Positions 26,565 through 34,523 of a stretch of 64,000 bases of DNA are shown in pieces. Origin of the DNA: Hymenobacter lucidus (GTDB lineage Bacteria > Bacteroidota > Bacteroidia > Cytophagales > Hymenobacteraceae). Where the stretch lies: assembly GCF_020447265.1 (NCBI RefSeq), contig NZ_JAJADR010000002.1, positions 558,001 through 622,000 of the forward strand, given 5' to 3'. Made by a program: the position numbers and the translations under genes. The notes beneath the pieces are model-generated. The model ran no database searches, was not told the DNA's origin, and worked only from the letters and a program-made list of their open reading frames with translations. Positions within the stretch are counted from its first letter, which is position 1. Each line of letters begins with the position of its first letter.

Positions 26565-27350
26565 ATGGCTGGAAGTAACCCAAATGCCAAACCAATGAAT
26601 CTTACCCTGAAGGTGTGGCGCCAGAAAAACCGCACCGCCCAGGGTCAGATAGTAGATTACCAGGTAAAGGACATTTCGCCCGAAATGTCGTTCCTGGAAA
26701 TGCTGGATGTACTCAACGAAGACCTGCTGCGCCGCGGCGACGACCCGGTAGCTTTCGACCACGACTGCCGCGAAGGTATCTGCGGCTCGTGCAACCTATT
26801 CATCAACGGCCGCGCCCACGGCCCGGAAGCCGGCACCACTACCTGCCAGCTGCACATGCGCAAGTTCTCCGACGGCGACACCATCGTCATCGAGCCCTGG
26901 CGTGCCAATGCCTTCCCGGTCAACAAAGACCTGAGCGTGGACCGCTCGGCCTTCGACCGGATTATTCAGGCTGGCGGCTACGTGAGCATCAATACCGGCG
27001 GTGCCCCCGACGGCAACGAAATTCCAATTCCGAAGGACATTGCTGACCGGGCTTTTGAAGCCGCTACCTGTATCGGCTGCGGTGCCTGCGTGGCAGCCTG
27101 CAAAAATGCTTCGGCCATGCTGTTCGTGTCGGCCAAGGTGTCGCAGCTTGCGCTGCTGCCCCAGGGCCATGTGGAGCGCAAAACCCGCGTGGAAAACATG
27201 GTGGCTCAGATGGATATCGAAGGTTTCGGAGCCTGCACCAACATTGGCTCGTGTGCTGCTGAGTGCCCTGTGGGCATTTCGCTGGAAAACATTGCCATGC
27301 TGAACCGCGAGTTCCTGGTGGCCAAGGCGACGTCGAACAACCTGTCGTAA
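26565..27350 (+). CDS. sdhB: Succinate dehydrogenase iron-sulfur subunit
   Basis: Carries electrons from FAD to quinone through three Fe-S clusters. The [2Fe-2S] ligands are in [16 protein letters not shown] (about residues 69-84). The ferredoxin-type ligands are [11 protein letters not shown] (near 170-180) and [14 protein letters not shown] (near 225-238). The 261-residue length and cluster spacing match the Bacteroidota SdhB. It is separated from sdhA by 121 nt, unusually long for this operon, and the spacer is an inverted repeat. A strong terminator follows. Confidence 0.97.
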   Translation: MAGSNPNAKPMNLTLKVWRQKNRTAQGQIVDYQVKDISPEMSFLEMLDVLNEDLLRRGDDPVAFDHDCREGICGSCNLFINGRAHGPEAGTTTCQLHMRKFSDGDTIVIEPWRANAFPVNKDLSVDRSAFDRIIQAGGYVSINTGGAPDGNEIPIPKDIADRAFEAATCIGCGACVAACKNASAMLFVSAKVSQLALLPQGHVERKTRVENMVAQMDIEGFGACTNIGSCAAECPVGISLENIAMLNREFLVAKATSNNLS

Positions 27351-27370
27351 CGCCCGCCGACGCTTGCTAT

Positions 27371-27404
27371 AAAAGCGCGAAACGACCCGTCGTTTCGCGC
27401 TTTT
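27371..27404. terminator. Intrinsic terminator of sdhCAB
   Basis: A perfect 16-bp stem (27371-27386 and 27389-27404) with a 2-nt formal loop and a TTTT end. It lies 21 nt after the sdhB stop. Confidence 0.88.
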
Positions 27405-27503
27405 GCGTTATATACCGCTCATCTTTTATTCCGAAAGGCCAACATTCTGCCGGCTTCGCGGCTTACTGAGCGAATCCTTCTGTTCCGCCCCTGTTCTTAC
27501 TGC

Positions 27504-28031
27504 ATGATTACCATCGTTGCCGGTACCAACCGCCCCGCTTCCCGCGCCCGTCGCATTGCCAACATTTACGCCGCTATGCTAGAAGAGCTGGGAGCCGAGT
27601 ACCAGATTCTGGATCTGGCCGATTTGCCGGCTGATTTTACCACCTCCGCGTTGTACGGCAATCTGGGTAAGCACGAGGCCTTCAATAAGGTGGTACGGCA
27701 GGCCGAAGCGGCCGATAAGCTGGTCTTTATTGTGCCCGAATACAACTGCTCAATCCCGGGCGTACTCAAGGCCTTTATCGACGGTCTGCCCTACCCCGGC
27801 GGCATCCGGGGCAAAAAGGCGGCGTTAGTAGGTCTGAGCGCCGGCACCCAAGGCGGCATTCTAGCCCTGAGCCACCTAACTGACATTCTGATGTACCTAG
27901 GCACTACCGTGCTGCCCAGCCGGGTGCGCCTGCCTAGCCTCGACCAGTACCTGCTCAGCAACGGCGAGCTGGATAATTCGCTGTACCTACAATTGCTGAA
28001 AGAGCAGGCCGAGCAGCTTGTTGCTGCCTGA
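27504..28031 (+). CDS. NADPH-dependent FMN reductase family protein
   Basis: A 175-residue flavodoxin-like protein. The phosphate-binding loop VAGTNRPASRAR is near residues 4-15, VPEYNCSIPGVLKAFIDGLP near 81-100 is the signature that contacts the flavin ring, and GLSAGTQGGI near 114-123 completes the FMN site. It probably reduces FMN or quinones with NAD(P)H in the cytoplasm. ATG 27504 is clear. It stands just before the MbnP/MbnH-like block, but a separate promoter-like box at 28086 argues that it is not part of that operon. Confidence 0.88.
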   Translation: MITIVAGTNRPASRARRIANIYAAMLEELGAEYQILDLADLPADFTTSALYGNLGKHEAFNKVVRQAEAADKLVFIVPEYNCSIPGVLKAFIDGLPYPGGIRGKKAALVGLSAGTQGGILALSHLTDILMYLGTTVLPSRVRLPSLDQYLLSNGELDNSLYLQLLKEQAEQLVAA

Positions 28032-28085
28032 TACTACCACGATGGGGCCAGGCAACAAATAAACTGTTATTCCTGCCCGGGCCTG

Positions 28086-28093
28086 TATATTTG
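28086..28093 (+). promoter_or_regulatory. -7 element of the metal-linked block
   Basis: TATATTTG matches the Bacteroidota -7 consensus exactly. The -33 region (TGTT near 28065) is weak. It lies 28 nt before the GTG start at 28121. Confidence 0.5.
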
Positions 28094-28120
28094 CCGCAGT
28101 TCCTTCCTTTTTTTCCTGCC

Positions 28121-28501
28121 GTGGCGCGCATTCTGGCTCTTCTGCTTACCACCCTGATTCTGCTCCAGACGTTTAGTCGGGAGCTGGTGGTAGTGGATTA
28201 CCAAATGCATAAGGAGCGCATCACTCGGCTTTTCTGCTTGAATAAGGACAAGCCCCGGCTGCAGTGCAACGGCAAGTGCCACCTGGCCAAAAAGCTCCGT
28301 AAGGCCGCTGCCTCCGATAGCAAAGCCCCGGCCAGCGGCTTCGCCAAGGTGAAGTACGACGCCGTGCTGCCCTTCCGGGCGCTGGTACCGACGCCGGCTG
28401 CCCTGCCGCCCCTGCCGGTACAGTTTGGCCGCACGCTGGCCGCGCCGTATTGCTTCACGCCAACCCACGGCATTTTTCATCCTCCCTCTTATCAGGCCTA
28501 A
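28121..28501 (+). CDS. Small exported protein with CNGKC motif
   Basis: A 126-residue protein with an N-terminal hydrophobic segment (ILALLLTTLILLQTF). It is followed by a conserved-looking block FCLNKDKPRLQCNGKCHLAKKL (about residues 37-58) and, near the C-terminus, HGIFHPP. The CNGKC pair with a third Cys and His could bind a soft metal such as copper. GTG 28121 is chosen since the sequence before it is promoter. It is probably the first gene of a block with the MbnP-like, di-haem peroxidase and CDICGC proteins. I know no established function; the role in metal handling is inferred from context. Confidence 0.7.
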   Translation: MARILALLLTTLILLQTFSRELVVVDYQMHKERITRLFCLNKDKPRLQCNGKCHLAKKLRKAAASDSKAPASGFAKVKYDAVLPFRALVPTPAALPPLPVQFGRTLAAPYCFTPTHGIFHPPSYQA

Positions 28502-28613
28502 TTCCGCCGCTGTCCCGAAGCTTTTGTGGTTTCGTGGCAACGTAGGCGCTGCTCATTCCGAGTAGGGCTGTGTGCATCCGCACATTTGGTTTTACCTCCT
28601 GATTTTTCTGACG

Positions 28614-29390
28614 ATGAGAATTTCCAGCCTTTTTCTGGCCCTGGCTGTCGTGGCCGTTTCCCTGACGGGATGTGAGAATAAAAATACCGATCCGGACCCG
28701 GTAGCGCAGGTGGGCGAAATGGATATTGAGCTGGACCACGTGGTGGGGACCAGCAGCCTGGTGCGCGATGCGGCCACGCCCAACTACACCACTCCCAGCG
28801 GCGACCAGTTTTCGGTGAGCGTGTTTCGCTACTACATCTCCAACATCAAACTGAAGAAAGCTGACGGCACTGAATATGCCCAGCCCGAGAGCTACTACCT
28901 GATTGACGATACCAAGGCGGCTTCCAAGCGGCTGGCCCTCAAGAATATTCCCGTAGGCGACTACACCGGTCTCACTTTCACCATCGGTGTCGACAGTGCC
29001 CGCAACATGTCGGGGGCGCAGCAGGGCGCGCTGGCCCAGAGCGACATGTTCTGGACCTGGGACTCGGGCTATGTCTTCATGAAGCTGGAAGGCCGCTCGC
29101 CCCAGGCTAACGCTGGCGGGTTCTCCTACCACATCGGCGGATTCAAGAAGCCCAACATTGCCATGCGCACCGTGTCGCCGGCCTTGCCAACGGGCGTCAA
29201 GATTCTGGTGCGACCCGACCATACGCCGGAAGTTCACATGAAAGTCGACGTTATGAAGCTGCTGACTGGGCCTACCACTGTGCGGTTTGCCACCTTTGCT
29301 ACGGCTCACATGCCGGGCGCGGCGGCAGTACAGCTGGCCAATAACTACGCGGCCGGCATGTTCAGCATCGACCATATCCACGCCAACTAA
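28614..29390 (+). CDS. MbnP-like (copper-associated) lipoprotein
   Basis: A 258-residue periplasmic lipoprotein with lipobox VSLTGC (Cys at about residue 20). The body follows the MbnP domain: EMDIELDHVVG at the start, FRYYISNIKLKKADG near residue 75, YYLID, IPVGDYTGLTFTIGVD, then FWTWDSGYVFMKLEG near residue 150 and FSYHIGG, with HMKVDV later. In characterised systems MbnP is the partner of the di-haem enzyme MbnH, which oxidises a Trp of MbnP to kynurenine and so affects copper binding. The next gene here encodes such an enzyme, 12 nt downstream. ATG 28614 is chosen so that the signal peptide is normal. Confidence 0.88.
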   Translation: MRISSLFLALAVVAVSLTGCENKNTDPDPVAQVGEMDIELDHVVGTSSLVRDAATPNYTTPSGDQFSVSVFRYYISNIKLKKADGTEYAQPESYYLIDDTKAASKRLALKNIPVGDYTGLTFTIGVDSARNMSGAQQGALAQSDMFWTWDSGYVFMKLEGRSPQANAGGFSYHIGGFKKPNIAMRTVSPALPTGVKILVRPDHTPEVHMKVDVMKLLTGPTTVRFATFATAHMPGAAAVQLANNYAAGMFSIDHIHAN

Positions 29391-29402
29391 GGCCGGCCGA
29401 CG

Positions 29403-30458
29403 ATGAAACGCACCCACATAGTGCTGCTGGCCACCGGGCTGGCAGCACTGCTAGTGGCGGGCTGCCAGCCCGAGGCCGAGGTAACGCCCGAAGCGGTGAT
29501 ACCCGGCTCGGTGCTGCCCGCCAACTTTCCGGCCCCGGTGTACGGCTTCGACCAGAACCCGCCTACGCAACTTGGCTTCGAGCTGGGCCGCACCCTGTTC
29601 TACGACCCGCGCCTCTCCCGCGACGGCACCATTTCCTGCGGCAGTTGTCACCAGCAGTCGGCCGCCTTCAGCCACGATGGCCACACTGTGAGCCACGGTA
29701 TTGATGGACTGCTGGGCACGCGCAACAGCCCGGCCCTGCACAACCTGCGCTGGCAAAAAAGCTTTTTGTGGGACGGCGGCGCCAACCACATCGAAACCAT
29801 GCCGGCCGCGCCCATCACCAACCCCGTGGAAATGGGCGAAACGCTGGAAAACGTGGTGCGCAAGCTCAACGCCGATGCCACGTACCAGCAGCGCTTCGCC
29901 CAGGTTTTTGGCAGCCAACCCATCGACTCCTACCAACTGCTCAAGGCGCTGGCGCAGTTTACGGCAGCCCTCACCTCGTCCAACTCCCGCTACGACCACT
30001 ATGTGCGTCACGAAAGCGGCGGCACGCTCTCAGCCCAGGAACTGCGGGGCGAAGCTATTGTGGCGCAAAAGTGCGTAGCCTGCCACGCTACGGACCTGTT
30101 TACGGATAACTCGTTCCGCAATAATGGTCTGAACCAAGCTTTCCCGGCCGACTCGGGCCGGGCACACATCACCCAGCGGGCCACCGACCGGGGCAAATTC
30201 AAGGTGCCGACATTGCACAACATTGCCCGCACGGCGCCTTACATGCACGACGGCCGGTTCCAGACGCTGGAGCAGGTGCTCGACCATTACGACCACGGCG
30301 TGATGGCCTCCCCCACCCTCGACCCACTGCTGCGGCAGCCCGACGGCCGGCTGGGTATTCCACTCAATGCCCAGCAGAAAACCGACCTGTTGGCTTTTCT
30401 GCACACGCTCACCGACGAGCAGTTTCTCACCGACAAGCGCCTGGCGGAACGCCGTTAG
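29403..30458 (+). CDS. MbnH/MauG-type di-haem cytochrome c peroxidase
   Basis: A 351-residue lipoprotein (lipobox LLVAGC, Cys near residue 21). Two haem c sites are present, CGSCH near residue 80 and CVACH near 225. Features of the peroxidase family are also seen: LFYDPRLSRDGTISC, RNSPALHN, DRGKFKVPTLHNIARTAPYMHDGRF and the terminal LLAFLHTLTDEQF. It is either a periplasmic peroxidase or, given the adjacent MbnP-like gene, a MauG/MbnH-like enzyme acting on that protein. Adjacent lipoprotein anchors would hold both at the same membrane. The distinction needs biochemistry; context favours MbnH-like. Confidence 0.9.
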   Translation: MKRTHIVLLATGLAALLVAGCQPEAEVTPEAVIPGSVLPANFPAPVYGFDQNPPTQLGFELGRTLFYDPRLSRDGTISCGSCHQQSAAFSHDGHTVSHGIDGLLGTRNSPALHNLRWQKSFLWDGGANHIETMPAAPITNPVEMGETLENVVRKLNADATYQQRFAQVFGSQPIDSYQLLKALAQFTAALTSSNSRYDHYVRHESGGTLSAQELRGEAIVAQKCVACHATDLFTDNSFRNNGLNQAFPADSGRAHITQRATDRGKFKVPTLHNIARTAPYMHDGRFQTLEQVLDHYDHGVMASPTLDPLLRQPDGRLGIPLNAQQKTDLLAFLHTLTDEQFLTDKRLAERR

Positions 30459-30506
30459 CCAGCCCTTCTGGCGGCGGCCGGCGGGCTGCTTTACGCTTTA
30501 TTTCCC

Positions 30507-31517
30507 ATGAAAAAGATATATCTGACGCTGGCCCTGGTGGGCTTGCTGCTACCGTCTGCCCAAGCCTGCGACATCTGCGGCTGCTTTATGGGTATTACGC
30601 CCTACGACAACCAAAGTGGTGTGTCGCTGATGCACCGCTACCGGATTTTCAACGGCTACCAGCAATTCGGGCAGCGCCCGTCGTTCTTTCCCAAGGGCGT
30701 GGAGCCCTTCGTACCGGCACACCCCAACCAGGATGACGGCTACCGCCACGACCACCAGGGCGACGCTTCCGACTATGAAGCCTACCGCGTGGTGGAGCTA
30801 CGGGGCAAGTATTTTCTGGCCCAGCGGCTGGAGCTGAACGCCTTTGTGCCCTATGTAATGAACACCGCCCAAAGTAACGGCCGCAAGCTCAATACCGCCG
30901 GCCTGGGCGACGTCACGGTTTTTGCGGGCTACCATTTGATTCGGGCCATCGAAACGGCCGGGGTACAGAGCCGGCTCATCGTGGGGGGTGGAGTTAAGCT
31001 GCCCACCGGCGACTTTCAGCGGCAGAGCCCTGCCGGACGGCGCTACCCCATGCTTAACCAGCCCGGTACCGGCACCACCGACGGCTTCGTGTACGCCAAC
31101 TACATCGGCAGCTACCGCAGCTTCGGGCTTAGCCTCAACTCCAGCTACCGTCGCTCCACCCGCAACCGGTTTGAAAACAGTCTGGCGCCCAGTACGGCCA
31201 GCTTTGCCAACCTGTTTTACCGCGTAGCGCTGGGCGACAAGTGGCAGATTTATCCGTCGGCGCAGCTCTACTACGAGAAAACCAGAGGCGAAATGCTGGA
31301 GGGCCAACTTACCCACGAGCACGCCATAAATGCAGCGCTGCTGGGCCCCGGCATGGATATTTACTACCAGAATTTCTCCCTTAACACTAGCGCCCAATTT
31401 CCACTCTACACCGCCTCCACCGACCATCCTGCCAGCGCCGGACGCATGGTAATAGCTTTGGGCTACAGCTTCAAGCAAACCAAATACCTGCTCAAAAGCC
31501 GACGGCCGGCGGGCTAA
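30507..31517 (+). CDS. Outer-membrane beta-barrel protein with N-terminal CDICGC motif
   Basis: A 336-residue protein with a signal peptide cleaved near AQA. The mature N-terminus starts with CDICGCFMG, a tight three-Cys cluster. A His/Asp-rich loop (GYRHDHQGDASDYE, near residues 75-90) follows. The rest alternates polar and aromatic residues in barrel-type strands and ends in a hydrophobic/basic strand. Proteins of this layout are annotated as transporters or OM proteins near MbnP-like genes in Bacteroidota. A metal-transport role is inferred. It lies 48 nt after the peroxidase, in the same block, and its stop overlaps the stop of the convergent CLC gene by 4 nt. Confidence 0.72.
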   Translation: MKKIYLTLALVGLLLPSAQACDICGCFMGITPYDNQSGVSLMHRYRIFNGYQQFGQRPSFFPKGVEPFVPAHPNQDDGYRHDHQGDASDYEAYRVVELRGKYFLAQRLELNAFVPYVMNTAQSNGRKLNTAGLGDVTVFAGYHLIRAIETAGVQSRLIVGGGVKLPTGDFQRQSPAGRRYPMLNQPGTGTTDGFVYANYIGSYRSFGLSLNSSYRRSTRNRFENSLAPSTASFANLFYRVALGDKWQIYPSAQLYYEKTRGEMLEGQLTHEHAINAALLGPGMDIYYQNFSLNTSAQFPLYTASTDHPASAGRMVIALGYSFKQTKYLLKSRRPAG

Positions 31518-32794
31518 GGAAGGTCACGCAGCCGCCGACCCTGCTGCCGCGCCCACAGCCCGTGCTTGCTCTGGCCCACTACCTGCGACCCGTAAATGCC
31601 CCGATGGCCCGAAAACAGGTAGCTCAATCCGCAGGCCAGGCCCGCATACAGGCCGCACTCGTGCCCAAACAGCTCCATTGCCATCAGAATGCAGGCCAAA
31701 GGCGTGTTGGCCGCGCCGGCAAATACGGCTACGAAGCCCATACCCGCCAGCAGCGGCATGGGCAGGGCCAGCCCCGGCGCCAAGGCATTGCCCAAAGCGG
31801 CCCCGATAAAGAACAGCGGCGTTACTTCGCCGCCCTTGAAGCCCGCCCCCAGCGTCAGGGCCGTCAGCAGAATCTTCAGAGCAAAGGCGTAGGCCGGCAG
31901 AGGCTCGGCAAAAGAGCGCACGATGATGGGAATGCCCAGGCCAATGTAGTCAGTGGTGCCGAGTAGCCATACCAGCAGCGCCACCAACACACCGCCTATC
32001 ATCGGCCGCAGTGGCGGAAAGGCAATAACGCGCTTAAACCAGCTGTTGACAAAATGCGTAGCCCCGGCAAAAAACCTGGCCGTCAGACCAAAAGCCACCC
32101 CGGCCAGTGCCGCGCTGCCCAGCCCCGCCGCCGACAGCGCGGGAGCCGCCAGCAGCGGGTAGGCCGTGTGGCCCACGCCCCAGGCGCGCGTCACCCAATC
32201 GGCAAAAACGGCGGCCAGCAAGCTAGGCAACAGGGCATCGTAGCGCAGGCGGCCCAGCAGAAATACTTCCAAGCCGAAGACGGCCCCGGCCAGCGGCGTA
32301 CCGAATACCGACGCGAAGCCGGCACTGATACCGGCAATAAGCAACAGTCTTCGTTCCCGCCGGTGCAGCCGCAGCCACCGGGTGAGCTGGTCGGCCAAGG
32401 CTCCGCCCATCTGCACGGCCGTGCCCTCGCGCCCAGCCGAGCCGCCAAACAGGTGGGTAAGCAGCGTGCCGAGCAGCACCAGCGGCACCATACGCAAGGG
32501 CAGCCTGGCCCGGGGCTGGTGTATCTCGTCGAGCAGTAGGTTGTTGCCGCCTTCCACCGACTGGCCCAGATAGTGATATAGTAGCCCTACTAGCAGCCCA
32601 CCCAGCGGCAGTGCGGTCAGTATCCAGGGGTAGGCTTCCCGCCAAGTGGTAACCCAGTCCAGCGCCACCAGAAAGCCGGCCGAAGCTGTACCGGCCAATG
32701 CGCCTACTACCAGGCTGATGCCCAGCCAGCGCAGGCTAAAGAGCAGCAGCACACGATATTCCGCCCCCAGTCGGGCAGCCAGCCGGAAGGGCAT
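31514..32794 (-). CDS. CLC-family anion transporter, probably fluoride type
   Basis: A 426-residue polytopic membrane protein with the CLC fold. Diagnostic segments: EGGNNLLLDEIH near residue 80 in place of the usual GSGIP filter, GSAGREGTAVQMGG near 120 (external gating Glu; GREGT rather than GREGP), and GFKGGEVTPLFFIGAALG near 320. The GNN and GREGT variants are as I recall them from the fluoride-exporting CLC-F branch, so fluoride/proton exchange is the most likely role, but chloride cannot be excluded. No fluoride (crcB) riboswitch is visible in the leader. A consensus promoter lies 41-71 nt upstream of ATG 32794. Confidence 0.88.
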   Translation of the reverse strand: MPFRLAARLGAEYRVLLLFSLRWLGISLVVGALAGTASAGFLVALDWVTTWREAYPWILTALPLGGLLVGLLYHYLGQSVEGGNNLLLDEIHQPRARLPLRMVPLVLLGTLLTHLFGGSAGREGTAVQMGGALADQLTRWLRLHRRERRLLLIAGISAGFASVFGTPLAGAVFGLEVFLLGRLRYDALLPSLLAAVFADWVTRAWGVGHTAYPLLAAPALSAAGLGSAALAGVAFGLTARFFAGATHFVNSWFKRVIAFPPLRPMIGGVLVALLVWLLGTTDYIGLGIPIIVRSFAEPLPAYAFALKILLTALTLGAGFKGGEVTPLFFIGAALGNALAPGLALPMPLLAGMGFVAVFAGAANTPLACILMAMELFGHECGLYAGLACGLSYLFSGHRGIYGSQVVGQSKHGLWARQQGRRLRDLP

Positions 32795-32834
32795 AGAGCA
32801 AGCGTTGAATGAAAAAGGCCGGGGTAAAAGTACG

Positions 32835-32865
32835 CAAAGCTACTTGAGGGCCGGGGTACACTCAA
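32835..32865 (-). promoter_or_regulatory. Bacteroidota-type promoter of the CLC gene
   Basis: On the minus strand TTG (32863-32865), a 20-nt spacer, then TAGCTTTG (32835-32842), an exact TAnnTTTG match. Confidence 0.75.
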
Positions 32866-32921
32866 CCACCTGAGTAAAGGTAATTTGCCCGCCCGAAACC
32901 AATGCCGCAGGTACCGGTGTT

Positions 32922-34115
32922 ATGCCGGAAATCAATATATTGGACTTTCTCTACCCTTACTTTTCCCGGGTGCTTACATCTACTCGCCTACGTTCCTGGC
33001 TTTATGCTTCGGCCATTCTTATTGGCTTCATAACTGCCTGTAAGCCAGAACCTGAAGAAGAGGGCGAATCTGCTGTGGTAACTACGCCCTACCAACTGGT
33101 GCTGCCCAAAGGCTTTCCCCAGGATGTTAAGATTCCGGCTGATAACCCGCTGACCCAGGAAGGCGTGGTCCTGGGACGCATGCTGTTCTACGAAACTAAA
33201 CTCTCGCGCAACAACACCATGTCGTGCGGCAGCTGCCACCAGCAAAGCAAGGCCTTCACCGATGGGCGGGCCCTGGCTTTGGGCGTAGATGGCGTGCCCA
33301 ACCCCCGGGGCACGATGTCGCTGGCCAATATCCTATGGGAGCCCACGCTGAACTGGGAAGGTGCGGCCATCAGCCTGGAAACGCAGGCCCTGAAACCCAT
33401 CGAAAACCCCGTGGAGCTGCACCAGTCCCTGGCCGCCGGCGTGGGCAAGCTGCAGCAAACCGATACGTACCCGCCGCTTTTCCGCGCCGCCTTCGGCTCG
33501 GCTACCATTACGGAGGCCAATGTGCTCAAAGCCTTGGCCCAGTTTGAGCGGACCCTGATTTCGTCGAATTCGAAGTACGACAAGTACCTGCGCAACGAAG
33601 GGCCGCTCACCAGCCAGGAAATAGCGGGTAAGGTGCTGTTTTCCAGCCACCCCGACCCCACCATTCCCGTGGCCGGGGCCGACTGCATGCACTGCCACAA
33701 CGAAGGCAACCGGCTCTTCACCTCCACCGACTACACCCTCGGAGCTTCCAGCAGTTTCTTCAACAATGGCCTCGACTCCAACCCGGCCGATTTGGGCCGC
33801 TTCGGCGTAACCGGCCTTGCCGCCGACCGGGGCAAGTTTCGGGCTCCCACCCTGCGTAATATTGCCCTGACAGCCCCTTACATGCACGACGGCCGCTTTG
33901 CCACCCTGGCCCAGGTACTCGACCACTACAGCGACCATGTAGCCAAAGACAGCCCCAACCTGGATATTAACATGCTCACGAGCAGCAATAAACGCAACGG
34001 TACCCAGCTTAGCCTCACGGCCACTCAGAAACAGCAGGTCATTGCCTTCCTGCTCACTCTCACCGATTCTACCTTTATTCAGGACAAGCGCTTCTCGGAT
34101 CCGTTCAAGCCGTAG
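32922..34115 (+). CDS. Second di-haem cytochrome c peroxidase (MauG/CcpA type)
   Basis: A 397-residue protein. After a long N-terminus a lipobox GFITAC appears near residue 40, so a later start closer to the signal is possible. Haem sites are CGSCH near residue 105 and CMHCH near 246. LFYETKLSRNNTMSC, RGTMSLANI, DRGKFRAPTLRNIALTAPYMHDGRF and FLLTLTDSTF match the peroxidase family. It shares the block order of the enzyme at 29403 but is clearly diverged. No MbnP partner is adjacent; the CLC gene separates it from the first block. It may reduce periplasmic peroxide or act on the MbnP-like protein. Confidence 0.9.
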   Translation: MPEINILDFLYPYFSRVLTSTRLRSWLYASAILIGFITACKPEPEEEGESAVVTTPYQLVLPKGFPQDVKIPADNPLTQEGVVLGRMLFYETKLSRNNTMSCGSCHQQSKAFTDGRALALGVDGVPNPRGTMSLANILWEPTLNWEGAAISLETQALKPIENPVELHQSLAAGVGKLQQTDTYPPLFRAAFGSATITEANVLKALAQFERTLISSNSKYDKYLRNEGPLTSQEIAGKVLFSSHPDPTIPVAGADCMHCHNEGNRLFTSTDYTLGASSSFFNNGLDSNPADLGRFGVTGLAADRGKFRAPTLRNIALTAPYMHDGRFATLAQVLDHYSDHVAKDSPNLDINMLTSSNKRNGTQLSLTATQKQQVIAFLLTLTDSTFIQDKRFSDPFKP

Positions 34116-34278
34116 CCGAAGTTGGGTAGTACGGTGGTAGCTGTATTTCCTGCCGTCCTGTTGCTTTAGACAAACTTCCTGAGCGCCAGCGCGTATAGTG
34201 GCCCGGCACTAGCCCGCACGCTACCGTGCAGAAGTGCTTGTATTGCTGCCCAACCCGGCAGCTCACTCTCCTAAAATC

Positions 34279-34443
34279 ATGAAAAGTAAATTGCTCATTG
34301 CCCTGCTGGCTCTCTGTTCGGCCTGTAGCACCACCTCTTCCCCCACGGCATCACATCGTCGGCCTCTTTCTCCCGACCGCGAATCAGCTGACCCAGTGAA
34401 TGCCTCTATCCCCGACTCTACCTCCACAGCCACGGCTGAGTAG
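34279..34443 (+). CDS. Small lipoprotein, 54 aa
   Basis: ATG 34279 begins a short signal peptide (KSKLLIALLALCSAC) with a lipobox at about residue 16. The mature part is only ~39 residues, rich in Ser, Thr and Pro. Many Bacteroidota carry such tiny lipoproteins without known function. A perfect palindromic terminator follows 15 nt after the stop. Confidence 0.6.
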   Translation: MKSKLLIALLALCSACSTTSSPTASHRRPLSPDRESADPVNASIPDSTSTATAE

Positions 34444-34458
34444 CCGCTTGCCGGTATA

Positions 34459-34504
34459 GAAACCAAAACGCCACTCAGAAGCTTCTGAGTGGCGTTTTGG
34501 TTTC
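34459..34504. terminator. Bidirectional terminator, perfect 46-bp palindrome
   Basis: The palindrome is perfect over 46 bp with its centre between 34481 and 34482 (AAGCTT). A and T runs sit within the arms on both sides. It serves both the small lipoprotein gene and ftsZ, which ends at 34524. Confidence 0.88.
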
Positions 34505-34523
34505 TACTGGCGCAGTTCCGAAT

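Noticed and set aside
32795..32921. Possible fluoride riboswitch before the CLC gene
   Set aside because: I looked for the crcB core and its pseudoknot partner on the minus strand. Only a consensus promoter is present.
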